Shown in pieces: positions 34,550 through 44,029 of a DNA stretch of 64,000 nt. The notes under the pieces were generated by a model. The model was not told the origin of the DNA. It searched no databases and saw only the letters and a list, made by a program, of their open reading frames with translations. Each line of letters starts with the position of its first letter. The stretch's first letter is position 1. This DNA comes from Deltaproteobacteria bacterium (GTDB lineage Bacteria; Desulfobacterota; Desulfomonilia; UBA1062), in assembly GCA_029547185.1 (NCBI GenBank), contig JAKPPU010000032.1, positions 105,641 to 169,640 of the forward strand. The letters run 5' to 3'. Both the position numbers and the translations under genes were made by a program.

Positions 34550-35941
34550 ATGGAAACGTTTTTTAATCCGCGCTCCGTTGCCGTAGTGGGGGCATCCAAC
34601 TCGCCGTTCAACCTTGGCTCGACTATCTGCAGGTCCTTAAAGGAATTCTCGCCGTGGAATGGCGACGTCTTTGCCGTAAACCGCAAGGCCGAAGATGTCT
34701 TCGGCTGTCCGGGATATGCGTCCGTGACCGACATCCCGCAGGAGGTCGAGCTCGCCGTCATCATCACTCCGGCTGCGGTCGTGCCCCAGTTCATCGAACA
34801 GTGCGCAGAGAAGGGCATCAAGCACGTCATCATCGAGAGCTCCGGCTTCTCGGAGGGGGGCGAGCAGGGCAGGGCCATGCAGCGCCGCCTGGACGAGATC
34901 GCCCGGGAATCGGGCATGAGGATCATCGGGCCCAACTGCCTCGGCGTCCTGGATACGAGCAGCAAGTTCTGCTGCTTCTACGGCGTCACCAAGGACGACG
35001 TGGAAACCTTCTGCAGGAATACGGGAAGCATCTCCTTCATCATCCAGAGCGGCGGAATCGTGGTGATCATCCTCGAGTCCTTCAGCATGGATGTGGTCAA
35101 GGCGAACAAGATCGTCAGCATCGGCAACAAGTCGGACATCGACGAGGCAGACGTGCTTGAGTACTTCCAGAAGGACGATTCCACCGAGGTCATCGGAATG
35201 TATCTCGAAAACATCAAGGACGGGAGGAAGTTCATCGAAGCCGCCCGGAAGGTGAAGAAGCCCATCCTGGCGTTCAAGGTCGGCCGTACCGGCGAGGGTG
35301 CGCGGGCTGCCATGTCCCACACCGCAGGCATGGCGAACAATGACAGCATCTTCGACCGCGCCTGCAGGCAGGCAGGCATCATCCGGGTGAACGCCATCTC
35401 CGAGCTCCACTCCCTGCCCAAGATCTTCACCCACATGCCGTCGCTCAAGGGCAAGCGGATCGCGGTATTCACGAATTCGGGCGCCTTCGGAGGCATCACC
35501 GCCGATCTGCTCGTGGGTGCCGGCCTCGAGATGGCACGGCTCTCCCCGAAAACCCAGGAGAAGCTCAGCAAGACGGGCCAGCTCTTCAACGTGGCGAATC
35601 CCATCGATCTGGGCCCGGCGATTTCGATGCAGACATTCCTCGAGATCTTCGACATCCTGCTCTCGTCCGACGAGGTGGACGGGCTCCTTCCCGTGCCGAG
35701 CCTCTGGCACCCCATGGTCATCGAGGCCATCGTCGAGCTCGTGAAGAAGTGCCGCCACTACGGAAAGCCGGCAGCCATCTACACGCCGAATGCCGTCCAC
35801 AAGACCGTCACCTACCGGAACAACTACAACATCCCCATCTTCGAATCGCCGGAGGAGGCAGTACGGGCGCTGCAGGTCTCCTACGAGAACGCACGGTATA
35901 CGGCCATGAAGGAGGTCCTCCAGGAGCTGAACGCGGCCTGA
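34550..35941 (+). CDS. NDP-forming acyl-CoA synthetase, alpha subunit (paralogue)
   Basis: 463 residues with the same architecture as the protein 1.5 kb upstream: CoA-binding domain (FFNPRSVAVVGASNSPFNLG), ligase-CoA domains and the phospho-histidine segment AAMSHTAGMANND. Sequences are clearly diverged, so this is an old duplication. Again no ATP-grasp partner is adjacent. Preceded by 78 bp after the PadR gene. Confidence 0.85.
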   Translation: METFFNPRSVAVVGASNSPFNLGSTICRSLKEFSPWNGDVFAVNRKAEDVFGCPGYASVTDIPQEVELAVIITPAAVVPQFIEQCAEKGIKHVIIESSGFSEGGEQGRAMQRRLDEIARESGMRIIGPNCLGVLDTSSKFCCFYGVTKDDVETFCRNTGSISFIIQSGGIVVIILESFSMDVVKANKIVSIGNKSDIDEADVLEYFQKDDSTEVIGMYLENIKDGRKFIEAARKVKKPILAFKVGRTGEGARAAMSHTAGMANNDSIFDRACRQAGIIRVNAISELHSLPKIFTHMPSLKGKRIAVFTNSGAFGGITADLLVGAGLEMARLSPKTQEKLSKTGQLFNVANPIDLGPAISMQTFLEIFDILLSSDEVDGLLPVPSLWHPMVIEAIVELVKKCRHYGKPAAIYTPNAVHKTVTYRNNYNIPIFESPEEAVRALQVSYENARYTAMKEVLQELNAA

Positions 35942-35951
35942 TGAAGCGATA

Positions 35952-36010
35952 AGGGAATGACGGTTTTTCTACACCTTCCTGCTCCGGACAGCGGAAGGAA
36001 CGTCATTTCT
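35952..36010. terminator. Bidirectional hairpin between convergent genes
   Basis: Nested inverted repeats: outer AATGACG...CGTCATT and inner CCTTCC-t-GCT...AGC-GGAAGG, with short T-runs on both sides. It fills the 61-bp gap between the acyl-CoA synthetase and CBS genes and probably terminates both. Confidence 0.65.
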
Positions 36011-36473
36011 TGTCGTGATCGCCGGGGATAAGAATCTTGAGGATATCTTCCTTTCCGATGACTCCGACAAGCCTGCCGTCTTCGCCCTGAACAGGGATGG
36101 TGTGCATCTTCCTGTCCACCATGATGCCCGCAATCTCCTCGATGGGCGTATCCGGTGCCACGATGACGGGATCCGAAGTCATGGCATGCTCCACATTGGT
36201 GGCGGCGATCTTCTCGACCTCCCTTTCGACCTCCCTCGTGGAGCGGATCGGGATGAGGGAATCCAGGACCACGAAGTACGAGGGGAGGGGGATCCTTTTC
36301 TGCTGCGTGATGAGGTCGTCCCGGGTGAGCACTCCCACGATATTGCCGCACGCATCCACGACTGGGGCGCCGTTTATATGGTTGTCCATGAGGACTTTTG
36401 CTGCAGTCTGGATATCCGTATCAGGCGAGAAGGTGATCACCTTGGTCGACATGATGTCTTTTGCCTTGGGCAT
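36003..36473 (-). CDS. CBS-domain-pair protein
   Basis: 156 residues: two CBS motifs (MSTKVITFSPDTDIQTAAKVL...GVLTRDDL and MTSDPVIVAPDTPIEEIAGIM...GVIGKEDI) with a short helical insert between them. A stand-alone adenine-nucleotide sensor fold; the partner is unknown. MPKAKD is the start because AGGAGG lies just upstream. Confidence 0.88.
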   Translation of the reverse strand: MPKAKDIMSTKVITFSPDTDIQTAAKVLMDNHINGAPVVDACGNIVGVLTRDDLITQQKRIPLPSYFVVLDSLIPIRSTREVEREVEKIAATNVEHAMTSDPVIVAPDTPIEEIAGIMVDRKMHTIPVQGEDGRLVGVIGKEDILKILIPGDHDKK

Positions 36474-36630
36474 ACATCCTCCTTGTGGAGAACTCCACAT
36501 CCCTAGAGATAAGGATAATGAACCGGCTGCGATTGTACAGGATGAAAATAATACGGTCGCACTTTAAAAATATGAGCTTTGGTGCTATAAGACCGTGCGC
36601 TTATTCCATCATCGAAAAGGGGAAAACACC

Positions 36631-37710
36631 ATGCGGATCGGGCTCATAGGCCTGGAAAAATCAGGGAAGACAACGATCTTCAATGCCTTGACCGGCTCGG
36701 ATGCACGGACGAATGCCTATGCCGCGACGAGGCCCGAGCCCAATATCGCGGTCGTTCCCGTGGCCGACGCCCGGGTGGAGAGGCTCGTCTCGATGTACAA
36801 TCCGAAGAAGACGACGTATGCCGTGATCGAGTGCATGGACTTCGTCGGGTTCGCGGCAGGCGAGGACAAGAAGCAGATCTTCAGCCCGTCCGAGCTCAGC
36901 CTCGTGAAGAATGCCGATGCGCTCGCCCTGGTGCTCCGCAACTTCTCCCACGAGACCATCGACAGCCTCCTGGGCCCGTCCGATCCGCTCAGGGACAAGG
37001 AAACGGTCATGACCGAGCTCATCCTCTCGGATCTCATCCTCGCCGAGTCGAGGCTCGAGAGGATAGACCACTTCATGAAGAGGGGGGCTGCCACGCCGGA
37101 CATGGAGGCCGAGAAAAAGACGCTCGTCAAGGTGTGCGAAGGCCTGGGCAACAACAGGCCGATCAGCTCCCTCGGGCTGTCTCCGGAAGAGCTCAAGCCT
37201 CTTCGCGGCTTCAGGTTCCTCACCGAGAAGCCCATGATGGTGATCCTCAATTCGGATGAAAACAATTTCTCCAAGAGCAGCGCTTTCGCGGATGCCCTCG
37301 AAGGAGGCCTGGCTATGGTCGAGTTCGCAGGCCTGTTCGAGATGGAGCTCGGCAAGCTCGCCGAAGACGAGGCGAAGGAGTTCATGGAAGACATGAAGAT
37401 CGAGGCCTCGGCAAAGGAGCGCCTCACCATGCTGGCGTACGACGTGCTCGGGTACATCACGTTCTTCACCGTGGGCCCGGACGAGGTGAAGGCCTGGACC
37501 ATCAAGAAAGGCGACACGGCGGTCGATGCCGCAGGGGCCATCCACTCCGATCTCGCCAGGGGCTTCATCCGGGCCGAGTGCTTCTCCTATGAAGATCTCA
37601 TAGGCCTCGGGAGCGAAAAGGCCCTCCGAGACAAGGGCTTATTGCGGCTCGAGGGAAAGACCTACCTCGTGAAGGACGGCGATATCATGAGCATCCGATT
37701 CAATGCATAA
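36631..37710 (+). CDS. Divergent YchF-like P-loop ATPase
   Basis: 359 residues resembling the Obg/YchF family: P-loop GLEKSGKTT, NxxE-type nucleotide-specificity motif (VILNSDENN, which in YchF favours ATP over GTP), coiled-coil insert, and a C-terminal TGS-like domain (AWTIKKGDTAVDAAGAIHSDLARGFIRAE). Canonical YchF has GLPNVGKST, so the altered P-loop marks a paralogue. Starts at MRIGLIG. Divergent from the CBS gene, sharing a 157-bp upstream region. Confidence 0.8.
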   Translation: MRIGLIGLEKSGKTTIFNALTGSDARTNAYAATRPEPNIAVVPVADARVERLVSMYNPKKTTYAVIECMDFVGFAAGEDKKQIFSPSELSLVKNADALALVLRNFSHETIDSLLGPSDPLRDKETVMTELILSDLILAESRLERIDHFMKRGAATPDMEAEKKTLVKVCEGLGNNRPISSLGLSPEELKPLRGFRFLTEKPMMVILNSDENNFSKSSAFADALEGGLAMVEFAGLFEMELGKLAEDEAKEFMEDMKIEASAKERLTMLAYDVLGYITFFTVGPDEVKAWTIKKGDTAVDAAGAIHSDLARGFIRAECFSYEDLIGLGSEKALRDKGLLRLEGKTYLVKDGDIMSIRFNA

Positions 37711-38146
37711 GAGGATCTCTCTCAAGACATCTGCACTTTTCAAGAGGCCATTTCGGGAGTCGATCTAGTTCAGAAGAAGCACTCCGCTTTTCCTAAGAAT
37801 GACGAATTTTTATAGAATTCGTCGGGTTGGATATCGTCTGCAGGGAACGTGCTCTCTTTGTTCGCGTAGACGGAGGTCCCTTTGTTCATGGCAGAAAAAG
37901 ATGCACGAGCGGTACCGGGTCATAAACAAGAGAGCATAGACCATCTCAACCCCGGAGATGGTGCCTTTGAAGTAAAGTGATCTTTGCTATGCATCAAGCC
38001 GACCCGAGGCGGGTCTGAAAATGCTTGACAAAAAGCAGAGGAAAAATTACAAGATATTGAATAATATATAATAATTAATAATATATAAAAAATAATAAAA
38101 TCATTATTATAATAAACTGACATTATAGTCCGCGGGGAGGTTGTCT
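37711..38146. other. Long AT-rich regulatory region upstream of the Mo-oxidoreductase operon
   Basis: 436 bp without a gene. Contains GACGAATT-N7-AATTCGTC (37801-37823), the short hairpin GACCCG-AGG-CGGGTC (38001-38015), and an extremely AT-rich tract (~38050-38115). The size and dyads suggest an elaborately regulated promoter. Confidence 0.5.
38025..38053 (+). promoter_or_regulatory. Candidate promoter of the Mo-oxidoreductase/lyase operon
   Basis: TTGACA, 17-nt spacer, TACAAG (4 of 6), just upstream of the AT-rich tract and about 90 bp before the first gene. Other -10-like sequences in the tract are equally possible. Confidence 0.4.
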
Positions 38147-38995
38147 ATGGCTCAGGAATTTACCGTCGACTACAGATCGAATGAAGAGCTGGATTCCTTG
38201 GTTGCGTTCAATCTTGCATTTGAGGGGTCCGGTTCTGCGCTTGTAATGATCTCAACACTGATCGGCTATTCACAGGGTGTTATGGCCGGGCTTGTACTTG
38301 TGGCAGTGGGGGTCCTGTTTCTGATCTCCCATCTGGGCAACCGCCTCAGATGTTGGCGTGTCCTAATCGGACTGAAAAAATCCTGGATCAGCAGAGGTGC
38401 CTTGTTTGCAGGAGGCCTGATATTGTTTGGAGCCCTTTCTCTCCTCCCCTTCGTAAGCGAGTTTGGTTTCATCATCCGTACCGGAACAGTTCTTTTCGCC
38501 TTCCTCACGATCGTGTATTCAGGATTTTTCCTGTCGTCCATGACTCCTATCCCTTTCTGGAACACGCCTTTGACCCCTGTCCTTTTCCTCTTGCATTCGG
38601 GTACTACCGGTTTATCAATCCTGATATTCATGCTGATCCTGAGCGCGGGAGAACTGCCGGTGAACAGCATGATCGGATGGGTTGCGCTTTTGGCCGGCAC
38701 GGCGCTCGTTTTCACTGTTATCCATGTCATGGTGATGTCGACATCCACCAATGCCGCCCGTGAATCGGTCAGACTCTTATTGAAGGACGGTTTGCGGTTC
38801 TCTTTTCTCGGCGGTGCAATCATTGCTGGTCTCATCGTTCCGCTGGCCGTATCGCTGTACCTCTATCTCGACACCAGCCTGCCCACCCAGAGCCTCATCC
38901 CGATTCTTGCCGTGACCGTGGTGTTCAGGGGTATCGGAGATTATGCCTTCAGATCCTCAGTCCTGAATGCCGGCGTTTATGAAATGATGATCTGA
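38147..38995 (+). CDS. DmsC-like membrane anchor subunit
   Basis: 282-residue integral membrane protein with about eight hydrophobic helices, the size and form of DmsC/NrfD-type quinone-interacting anchors (E. coli DmsC is 287). Typical features: HLGNRLRCWRVLIGLKKSWISRGALF near helix 3, and a late segment FRGIGDYAFRSSVLNAGVYEMMI. GGGGAGG precedes ATG 38147. It opens the operon with the Mo catalytic and FeS subunits, so the three should form a membrane complex exchanging electrons with the quinone pool. Confidence 0.75.
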   Translation: MAQEFTVDYRSNEELDSLVAFNLAFEGSGSALVMISTLIGYSQGVMAGLVLVAVGVLFLISHLGNRLRCWRVLIGLKKSWISRGALFAGGLILFGALSLLPFVSEFGFIIRTGTVLFAFLTIVYSGFFLSSMTPIPFWNTPLTPVLFLLHSGTTGLSILIFMLILSAGELPVNSMIGWVALLAGTALVFTVIHVMVMSTSTNAARESVRLLLKDGLRFSFLGGAIIAGLIVPLAVSLYLYLDTSLPTQSLIPILAVTVVFRGIGDYAFRSSVLNAGVYEMMI

Positions 38996-39033
38996 TTTCT
39001 CGTTCAATCGAGCGATCAAAAAGGGGGATGAAC

Positions 39034-41643
39034 ATGCAAAACGTTTATCAAGATGCCCAAGACAGATGGATTCCCACAACGTGCGCAGGCTGCTTCAACG
39101 CATGTGCGATACGAGTACTGGTCAAGGATGGGAAGGTGGTCAACATCAAAGGAGAACCGACGGTAACCGGTTCGCGCGGAAAGATCTGCGGCAAGGGGCT
39201 GGCGAGAATAGCCGATCTGTACGATCCCAACCGCATCTTGAAGCCCTTGAAGAGGACCAACCCGGATAAGGGAATTGGGGTCGATCCGAAATGGGTGGAA
39301 ATCAGCTGGGAAGAGGCCCTGGACACCGTAATTGAAAAACTGGGTGCGATACGGAAGGAAGATCCGAGACAGCTCGTCATCGGCCATTTCGATCTGCACA
39401 ATGCCCATATCGAACACGCGTTCGGAGGGGCGTTCGGAACCCCGAACTGTGAATATTTCACCGTATCATGCGGCAATGGTCTGCACACTCTTTTCGGTGT
39501 TACCCTCGGCGCGATCAACATGGAGATAGACCTCGAATACTGCAACTACATCGTGCTCTGGGGCTCCCAGCTCGGACATGGAATCAACAACAACCCCATG
39601 GTCAGCGCTCGAGAAATGGCCAATGCCCGCAAGCGGGGAGCAAAGCTCGTCGTCATCGACCCCATCTGCGGTAATGCCGCTGCCAAGGCAGACGAATGGA
39701 TACCCATCCTGCCGGGAACGGATGCATGTCTGGCCCTGGGGATGCTGAATGTCCTCCTCAATGACCTGGGCATCTATGACAGGGAATTCCTGAAAAAGAA
39801 CACCAATGCGTCATATCTCATCGACGGCAGCGGCCATTACGTAAGAGATCCCGAAAGCAGGAAGCCGCTTGTCTGGGATTCCATGAGCTCGGCAGCGAAG
39901 ACGTATGATGCACCTGATATGGGAGACTGCGCCATAGAAGGATCATTCAGCGTGAACGGCATACCGTGCAGGCCGGCGTTTGACCTGATAAAGGAGCATG
40001 TAAGGAAAAATTATCCTCTTGATAAGGTAGCGAGGATCACAACAGTCCCGATAAAAACCATTGAAAGATTGGCAAGGGAGTTTGGAGAAGCGGCCAGGAT
40101 CGGGAGCACCATAACCATCGAGGGGCACCAGCTCCCCTTAAGGCCGGCTGCCGTCGAGTTCAAGAAAGGGGTGAATGCGCATAAGAACTCTTTCTTCGCC
40201 TGCCACTGCCTGCAGCTCCTGAACATTGTCATCGGCAACATCAATATCCCAGGAGGGGTGCTCGGCACCAATCCTATCGGGCCTCTCGATCTATGGTCCA
40301 TTGTCCCGTCAGCGGACGGTCTTCTCGGGTCCAATGCAATGGATCTAGTATCAGGGGGAGAGGGTTCGTACTCCTGTTTTGTCTGGGCTTATCCGGCGCG
40401 TGAGGTGAAGATGCCGGAGTCGATCGACTACAGGGACATGTTTCCGGTCTCGGGCTATGTCACGACGATCACGACCTTCGTTCTGGCCGATCCGGAGAAG
40501 TTCAAGCTTCCGTACAAGCCGAAGGCGATGATCCTTGCCCGCACGAACCTCATCGCGAGTACCACCGAGCCGGAGAAGACGGCAAAAGCCCTCACAAATA
40601 TGGAATTCATCCTGGGTTTCGCCATGAAGATCAATGAGACTCTGGAATTTGCGGATATCATCCTGCCGGAGGCCCATGATCTCGAACGTTACTGGCTGTT
40701 TCCCTCGAATCTGGCCCAGGGCTTCATCAAACCAGGGCGGGGGGACTGGTATTTCCAGATAAACCAGCCGGTAGTGGCGCCCCCGCCCGGAGTCAAGGAC
40801 TGGAACGAGGCTCTCATGGAGATCGCGGACCGGCTGGGGATACTTGATGAATTCAACAACAGGATGAACATCCGGACGGGACTCGCCATGATCGAGGAAT
40901 TATCCCTTAAACCCAATACCCGTTATGCCATGGGAGACATCACCAAGAGAATAGCCAAGATGACTGCCATGGTAACGGGCAAGGAAATCACGGAAGATAC
41001 GTTCACGGCCAAAGACCCCATCCTCAATCTCGGCAACAAGACCGTCCGAGAAGCTTACGTCGGGCCGTTCGTAAATCAGGCTTCAAAGATCCCAATCTAC
41101 TTCGAGCACTTCATCGATGTCGGAAAGAAGGTTGAGAAGGTAGCCAGGGAGAACGGACTGGACTTCTGGGACATATCCCATTACCACCCCATGCCGGAAT
41201 GGCATCCATGCCCTGCCTTCGAAGAGGATGGAAGAGAGTTCGATCTGTTCCTGGCGAGCAGCAAGGTGCCTCTGCATTACCACACTGTGAGTGCGGACAA
41301 TCCGTGGATCAATGACCTAAGCATCCACAACCGGCTGGATTACAATGTCGTACTCAATACTGAGACGGCAAAAAAGAGGGGTATCAAGGACGGTGACATC
41401 GTCTTCATCGAATCCCGGGTTGGGAAGATAACCGGCAAGGTCAGGGTTACGGAAGGCGTTCATCCCCAAGTCGTGGGAACGCTGGCAATCGGCGGTCACT
41501 GGTCAAGAGGCCTGCCCATTGCCAAGGGCAAAGGCATGAACGCGAATTCATTGATTCCCTTCGACTTCAACAACATGGAAACCCTGTCAGGTCAGCTGGA
41601 TACATGCGCCAGGGTGAAAATATACAAGAGGGGGACGGTATGA
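39034..41643 (+). CDS. Molybdopterin oxidoreductase catalytic subunit (DMSO-reductase family, cytoplasmic)
   Basis: 869 residues. N-terminal 4Fe-4S motif (TCAGCFNACAI...KICGKG), Mo-bis-PGD domains (IVLWGSQLGHGINNNP, VVIDPICGNAAAKADEWIPILPGTDA) and a C-terminal cofactor-binding beta-barrel (NVVLNTETAKKRGIKDGDIVFIES). The metal ligand is probably the cysteine in FTVSCGNGLHTLFG. There is no Tat signal, so unlike DmsA or PsrA it should act in the cytoplasm. Substrate unknown; the downstream hydratase, lyase and OYE genes suggest an organic compound. Start at the second ATG, spaced six bases from AAGGGGG. Confidence 0.85.
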   Translation: MQNVYQDAQDRWIPTTCAGCFNACAIRVLVKDGKVVNIKGEPTVTGSRGKICGKGLARIADLYDPNRILKPLKRTNPDKGIGVDPKWVEISWEEALDTVIEKLGAIRKEDPRQLVIGHFDLHNAHIEHAFGGAFGTPNCEYFTVSCGNGLHTLFGVTLGAINMEIDLEYCNYIVLWGSQLGHGINNNPMVSAREMANARKRGAKLVVIDPICGNAAAKADEWIPILPGTDACLALGMLNVLLNDLGIYDREFLKKNTNASYLIDGSGHYVRDPESRKPLVWDSMSSAAKTYDAPDMGDCAIEGSFSVNGIPCRPAFDLIKEHVRKNYPLDKVARITTVPIKTIERLAREFGEAARIGSTITIEGHQLPLRPAAVEFKKGVNAHKNSFFACHCLQLLNIVIGNINIPGGVLGTNPIGPLDLWSIVPSADGLLGSNAMDLVSGGEGSYSCFVWAYPAREVKMPESIDYRDMFPVSGYVTTITTFVLADPEKFKLPYKPKAMILARTNLIASTTEPEKTAKALTNMEFILGFAMKINETLEFADIILPEAHDLERYWLFPSNLAQGFIKPGRGDWYFQINQPVVAPPPGVKDWNEALMEIADRLGILDEFNNRMNIRTGLAMIEELSLKPNTRYAMGDITKRIAKMTAMVTGKEITEDTFTAKDPILNLGNKTVREAYVGPFVNQASKIPIYFEHFIDVGKKVEKVARENGLDFWDISHYHPMPEWHPCPAFEEDGREFDLFLASSKVPLHYHTVSADNPWINDLSIHNRLDYNVVLNTETAKKRGIKDGDIVFIESRVGKITGKVRVTEGVHPQVVGTLAIGGHWSRGLPIAKGKGMNANSLIPFDFNNMETLSGQLDTCARVKIYKRGTV

Positions 41644-42239
41644 AGCACTACGGCATGGTAATAGACTTGAAGCTCTGCATCAACTGCAATGCCTGCACCA
41701 TGGCCTGCAAAGCTGCGCATGGCACACAGCCGGGGGTGTTCTGGAACAAGGTCCTCGAAAAGGAGTCTGGAAAGTATCCCAATGTCACGAGACTGTTCAT
41801 CCCGGTTCTCTGCAACCATTGCCGGGAGCCTCTCTGCGAGACGGTCTGTCCCACCGGGGCCACATACAAGAGTGAAGATGGCCTGGTCCTCGTTGATTAT
41901 GAGAAATGCATCGGATGCAAGGCCTGCATATCGGCATGTCCGTACGGGGTACGCACGTACGTGGACAGGGAACGGTTCTATTTTCCCAATACCCCGATTC
42001 CCTACAACGTGGATGAACTCCGGGGAATTGAAGGCGTTGTCCAGAAGTGCACCTTTTGCTCGAACAGGCTGAAAGCCGGTGAAGAGCCCGCCTGCGTCGA
42101 GGTATGCCCTCCCTCATGCCGGGTATTCGGCGACCTGAACGATCCGGAAAGCGAGGTATGGCAGATGATCCGCAGCAGGAATGCCTTCCAACTTCTGCCC
42201 GACAAGGGGACCGACCCGTCCGTGTTTTATATCCGATGA
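41640..42239 (+). CDS. Four-cluster ferredoxin-type electron-transfer subunit
   Basis: 199 residues of the DmsB/PsrB/NrfC type: CINCNACTMAC, CNHCREPLCETVCP, CIGCKACISACP and CTFCSNRLKAGEEPACVEVCP carry sixteen cysteines for four 4Fe-4S clusters. It passes electrons between the Mo subunit and the membrane anchor. ATGA overlap with the catalytic subunit gene shows translational coupling. Confidence 0.9.
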   Translation: MKHYGMVIDLKLCINCNACTMACKAAHGTQPGVFWNKVLEKESGKYPNVTRLFIPVLCNHCREPLCETVCPTGATYKSEDGLVLVDYEKCIGCKACISACPYGVRTYVDRERFYFPNTPIPYNVDELRGIEGVVQKCTFCSNRLKAGEEPACVEVCPPSCRVFGDLNDPESEVWQMIRSRNAFQLLPDKGTDPSVFYIR

Positions 42240-42276
42240 CGGCGATCTTTAAGGTGCGAAAGGAGCGTCTGAATCC

Positions 42277-43524
42277 ATGACTCTTGCTGAAAGAATTCTC
42301 GCGAGGGCTTCCGGTCGAAAAAAAGTCAGTCCAGGAGAATATGTAACTGCCGAGATCGACAAGGTCATGGCACATGAGGCGTTTGCCGCGGTTTACATGA
42401 ATCTGGCAGCAGCCGGAATCAGGAAGATCTGGGACCCGGACCGGGTATTTGTCATCCTCGATCACTACATACCGGCCTCGACGCCGCGGGCAGCCTCGAT
42501 TCACCAGCTCGTGCGGGCCGGCGCCAAACAGTACGGCATCATGAATATCTACAGGGAGAACGAGGGCATCGCCCATCAGGTCATGATGGAAAAGGGCAAT
42601 GTGCTTCCCGGGGAGCTTGTTCTGGGCACGGATTCCCACACGTGCACATACGGTGCTCTCGCAGCAGCTTCGTGCGGCATCGGGATCTCCGAGATGACGT
42701 ACGTGTTTGCGACCGGGAGGCTGTGGTTCCAGGTCCCCGAAACCATACGGTTCATCCTTACAGGAGAGCTTGCATTCCCCCTGACCTCAAAGGACGTGAT
42801 CCTCAAGCTTGCAGGTGAATATTCCGCCGAGGTCGCCCAATACAAATCGATTGAATTCTCCGGGCCCGCTGCAGAGAAGATGGATATGTCGAGCCGGATG
42901 ACCATGACGAACATGTCGGTCGAACTCGGGGCGAAATTCAGCTTTTTCTCCGTGGATGAGAAGACGGTCGATTATCTGAAAGGCCGTACCGATTCTCGGA
43001 TAAGCCTTCTGGAATCGGATGATAAGGGAAGCGCCTGTCAAACGTATGAGGTTTGCCTGGATGATCTCGAGCCCCAGGTTGCAAAGCCGCACAGCGTGGA
43101 CAACGTGGTGCCGGTATCGGAGCTCAAGGGCACCGTGATCCATCAGGCCCTCCTAGGGTCGTGCACGAACGGCCGCCTGGACGACCTGCACCTTGCCGCG
43201 GAATTGATCAAGGGGAAAACCGTGCATCCTGATGTGCGCCTCCTCGTGATCCCTGCCTCGAAAGAGGTTTACAGGAGCGCCCTCGAAGACGGAACGCTCG
43301 CTGTTTTGCTCGATGCGGGAGGCCTCATCCTGAATCCGGGATGCGGACCCTGTTTCGGAGCGCACATGGGCCTGCTCGCCCCCGGAGAGAAATGCATCTC
43401 GAGCACGAACAGGAACTTCAAAGGGAGAATGGGCAGCGACCAGGCCGAGGTCTTTCTCGCATCTCCGGCAACAGTTATTGCGTCGGCTATTCAGGGCTGC
43501 ATCGCAGACCCGCGAGATATGTGA
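42277..43524 (+). CDS. Aconitase-family hydro-lyase, large subunit (LeuC/DmdA-like)
   Basis: 415 residues with the three cluster cysteines of two-subunit hydro-lyases (LLGSCTNGR and NPGCGPCFG) and the substrate-site segment GTDSHTCTYGALAAASCGIG. Isopropylmalate isomerase, homoaconitase and 2,3-dimethylmalate dehydratase (DmdA) share this form. Because a dimethylmalate-lyase-like gene follows and no leucine-pathway gene is present, a DmdA-like catabolic role is favoured over LeuC, but sequence alone does not settle it. Confidence 0.85.
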   Translation: MTLAERILARASGRKKVSPGEYVTAEIDKVMAHEAFAAVYMNLAAAGIRKIWDPDRVFVILDHYIPASTPRAASIHQLVRAGAKQYGIMNIYRENEGIAHQVMMEKGNVLPGELVLGTDSHTCTYGALAAASCGIGISEMTYVFATGRLWFQVPETIRFILTGELAFPLTSKDVILKLAGEYSAEVAQYKSIEFSGPAAEKMDMSSRMTMTNMSVELGAKFSFFSVDEKTVDYLKGRTDSRISLLESDDKGSACQTYEVCLDDLEPQVAKPHSVDNVVPVSELKGTVIHQALLGSCTNGRLDDLHLAAELIKGKTVHPDVRLLVIPASKEVYRSALEDGTLAVLLDAGGLILNPGCGPCFGAHMGLLAPGEKCISSTNRNFKGRMGSDQAEVFLASPATVIASAIQGCIADPRDM

Positions 43525-43533
43525 GGTGCCGAT

Positions 43534-44025
43534 ATGGATCCGTTCAAAGGAGATGTCTGGAAGTTCGGGGACAACGTGGACACCGATGTGATCGTACCCG
43601 GTCAATACCTTGATGCGCCGATCACAGAGATCTTTCCCCATGTGTTCGAGAGCATCAATCCCGCATTTGCCAAGGAAGTGAAGAAAGGGGACATCATCGT
43701 GGCGGGGAAGAATTTCGGATGCGGGTCAAGCCGTGAGAATGCCCCGTCTGCATTGAAGGAGATGGGGATCGGCTGCATCGTCGCGGAGTCATTCGCCAGG
43801 ATATTCTTCAGGAATGCCGTTGCCATAGGTCTTCCCGTCATAAGCTGCGGGGATGTTTCGAGCAGGTTTCAAGACCATGACCATGCTAGCGTCAACCTCT
43901 CCAAGGCGCTGATAGAGAACACGACCCGGAAAACCGTGACGGCTGCAAACCCTCTCTCGGAGGAGATGTTGAGGATAATCGAAAAAGGGGGGATCCTGAA
44001 CCTGCTCAAAGAAGCGAAGGAGTGA
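43534..44025 (+). CDS. Aconitase-family hydro-lyase, small subunit (LeuD/DmdB-like)
   Basis: 163-residue swivel-domain partner of the preceding gene: GDNVDTDVIVPGQYL at the N-terminus and GKNFGCGSSRENAP, the conserved active-site loop. Nine bases separate the genes. Length matches LeuD/DmdB of the archaeal/anaerobe type. Confidence 0.87.
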   Translation: MDPFKGDVWKFGDNVDTDVIVPGQYLDAPITEIFPHVFESINPAFAKEVKKGDIIVAGKNFGCGSSRENAPSALKEMGIGCIVAESFARIFFRNAVAIGLPVISCGDVSSRFQDHDHASVNLSKALIENTTRKTVTAANPLSEEMLRIIEKGGILNLLKEAKE

Positions 44026-44029
44026 GAAG

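Noticed and set aside
37801..37823. GACGAATT...AATTCGTC hairpin as the terminator of the YchF-like gene
   Set aside because: It lies about 90 bp after the stop, has an AT-rich stem and no T-run; it is better left as a possible operator.
42277..44025. Leucine-biosynthesis leuCD
   Set aside because: Not excluded by sequence, but no leuA/leuB is adjacent and the genes sit in a Mo-enzyme/lyase operon, so a catabolic DmdAB-like role is preferred.
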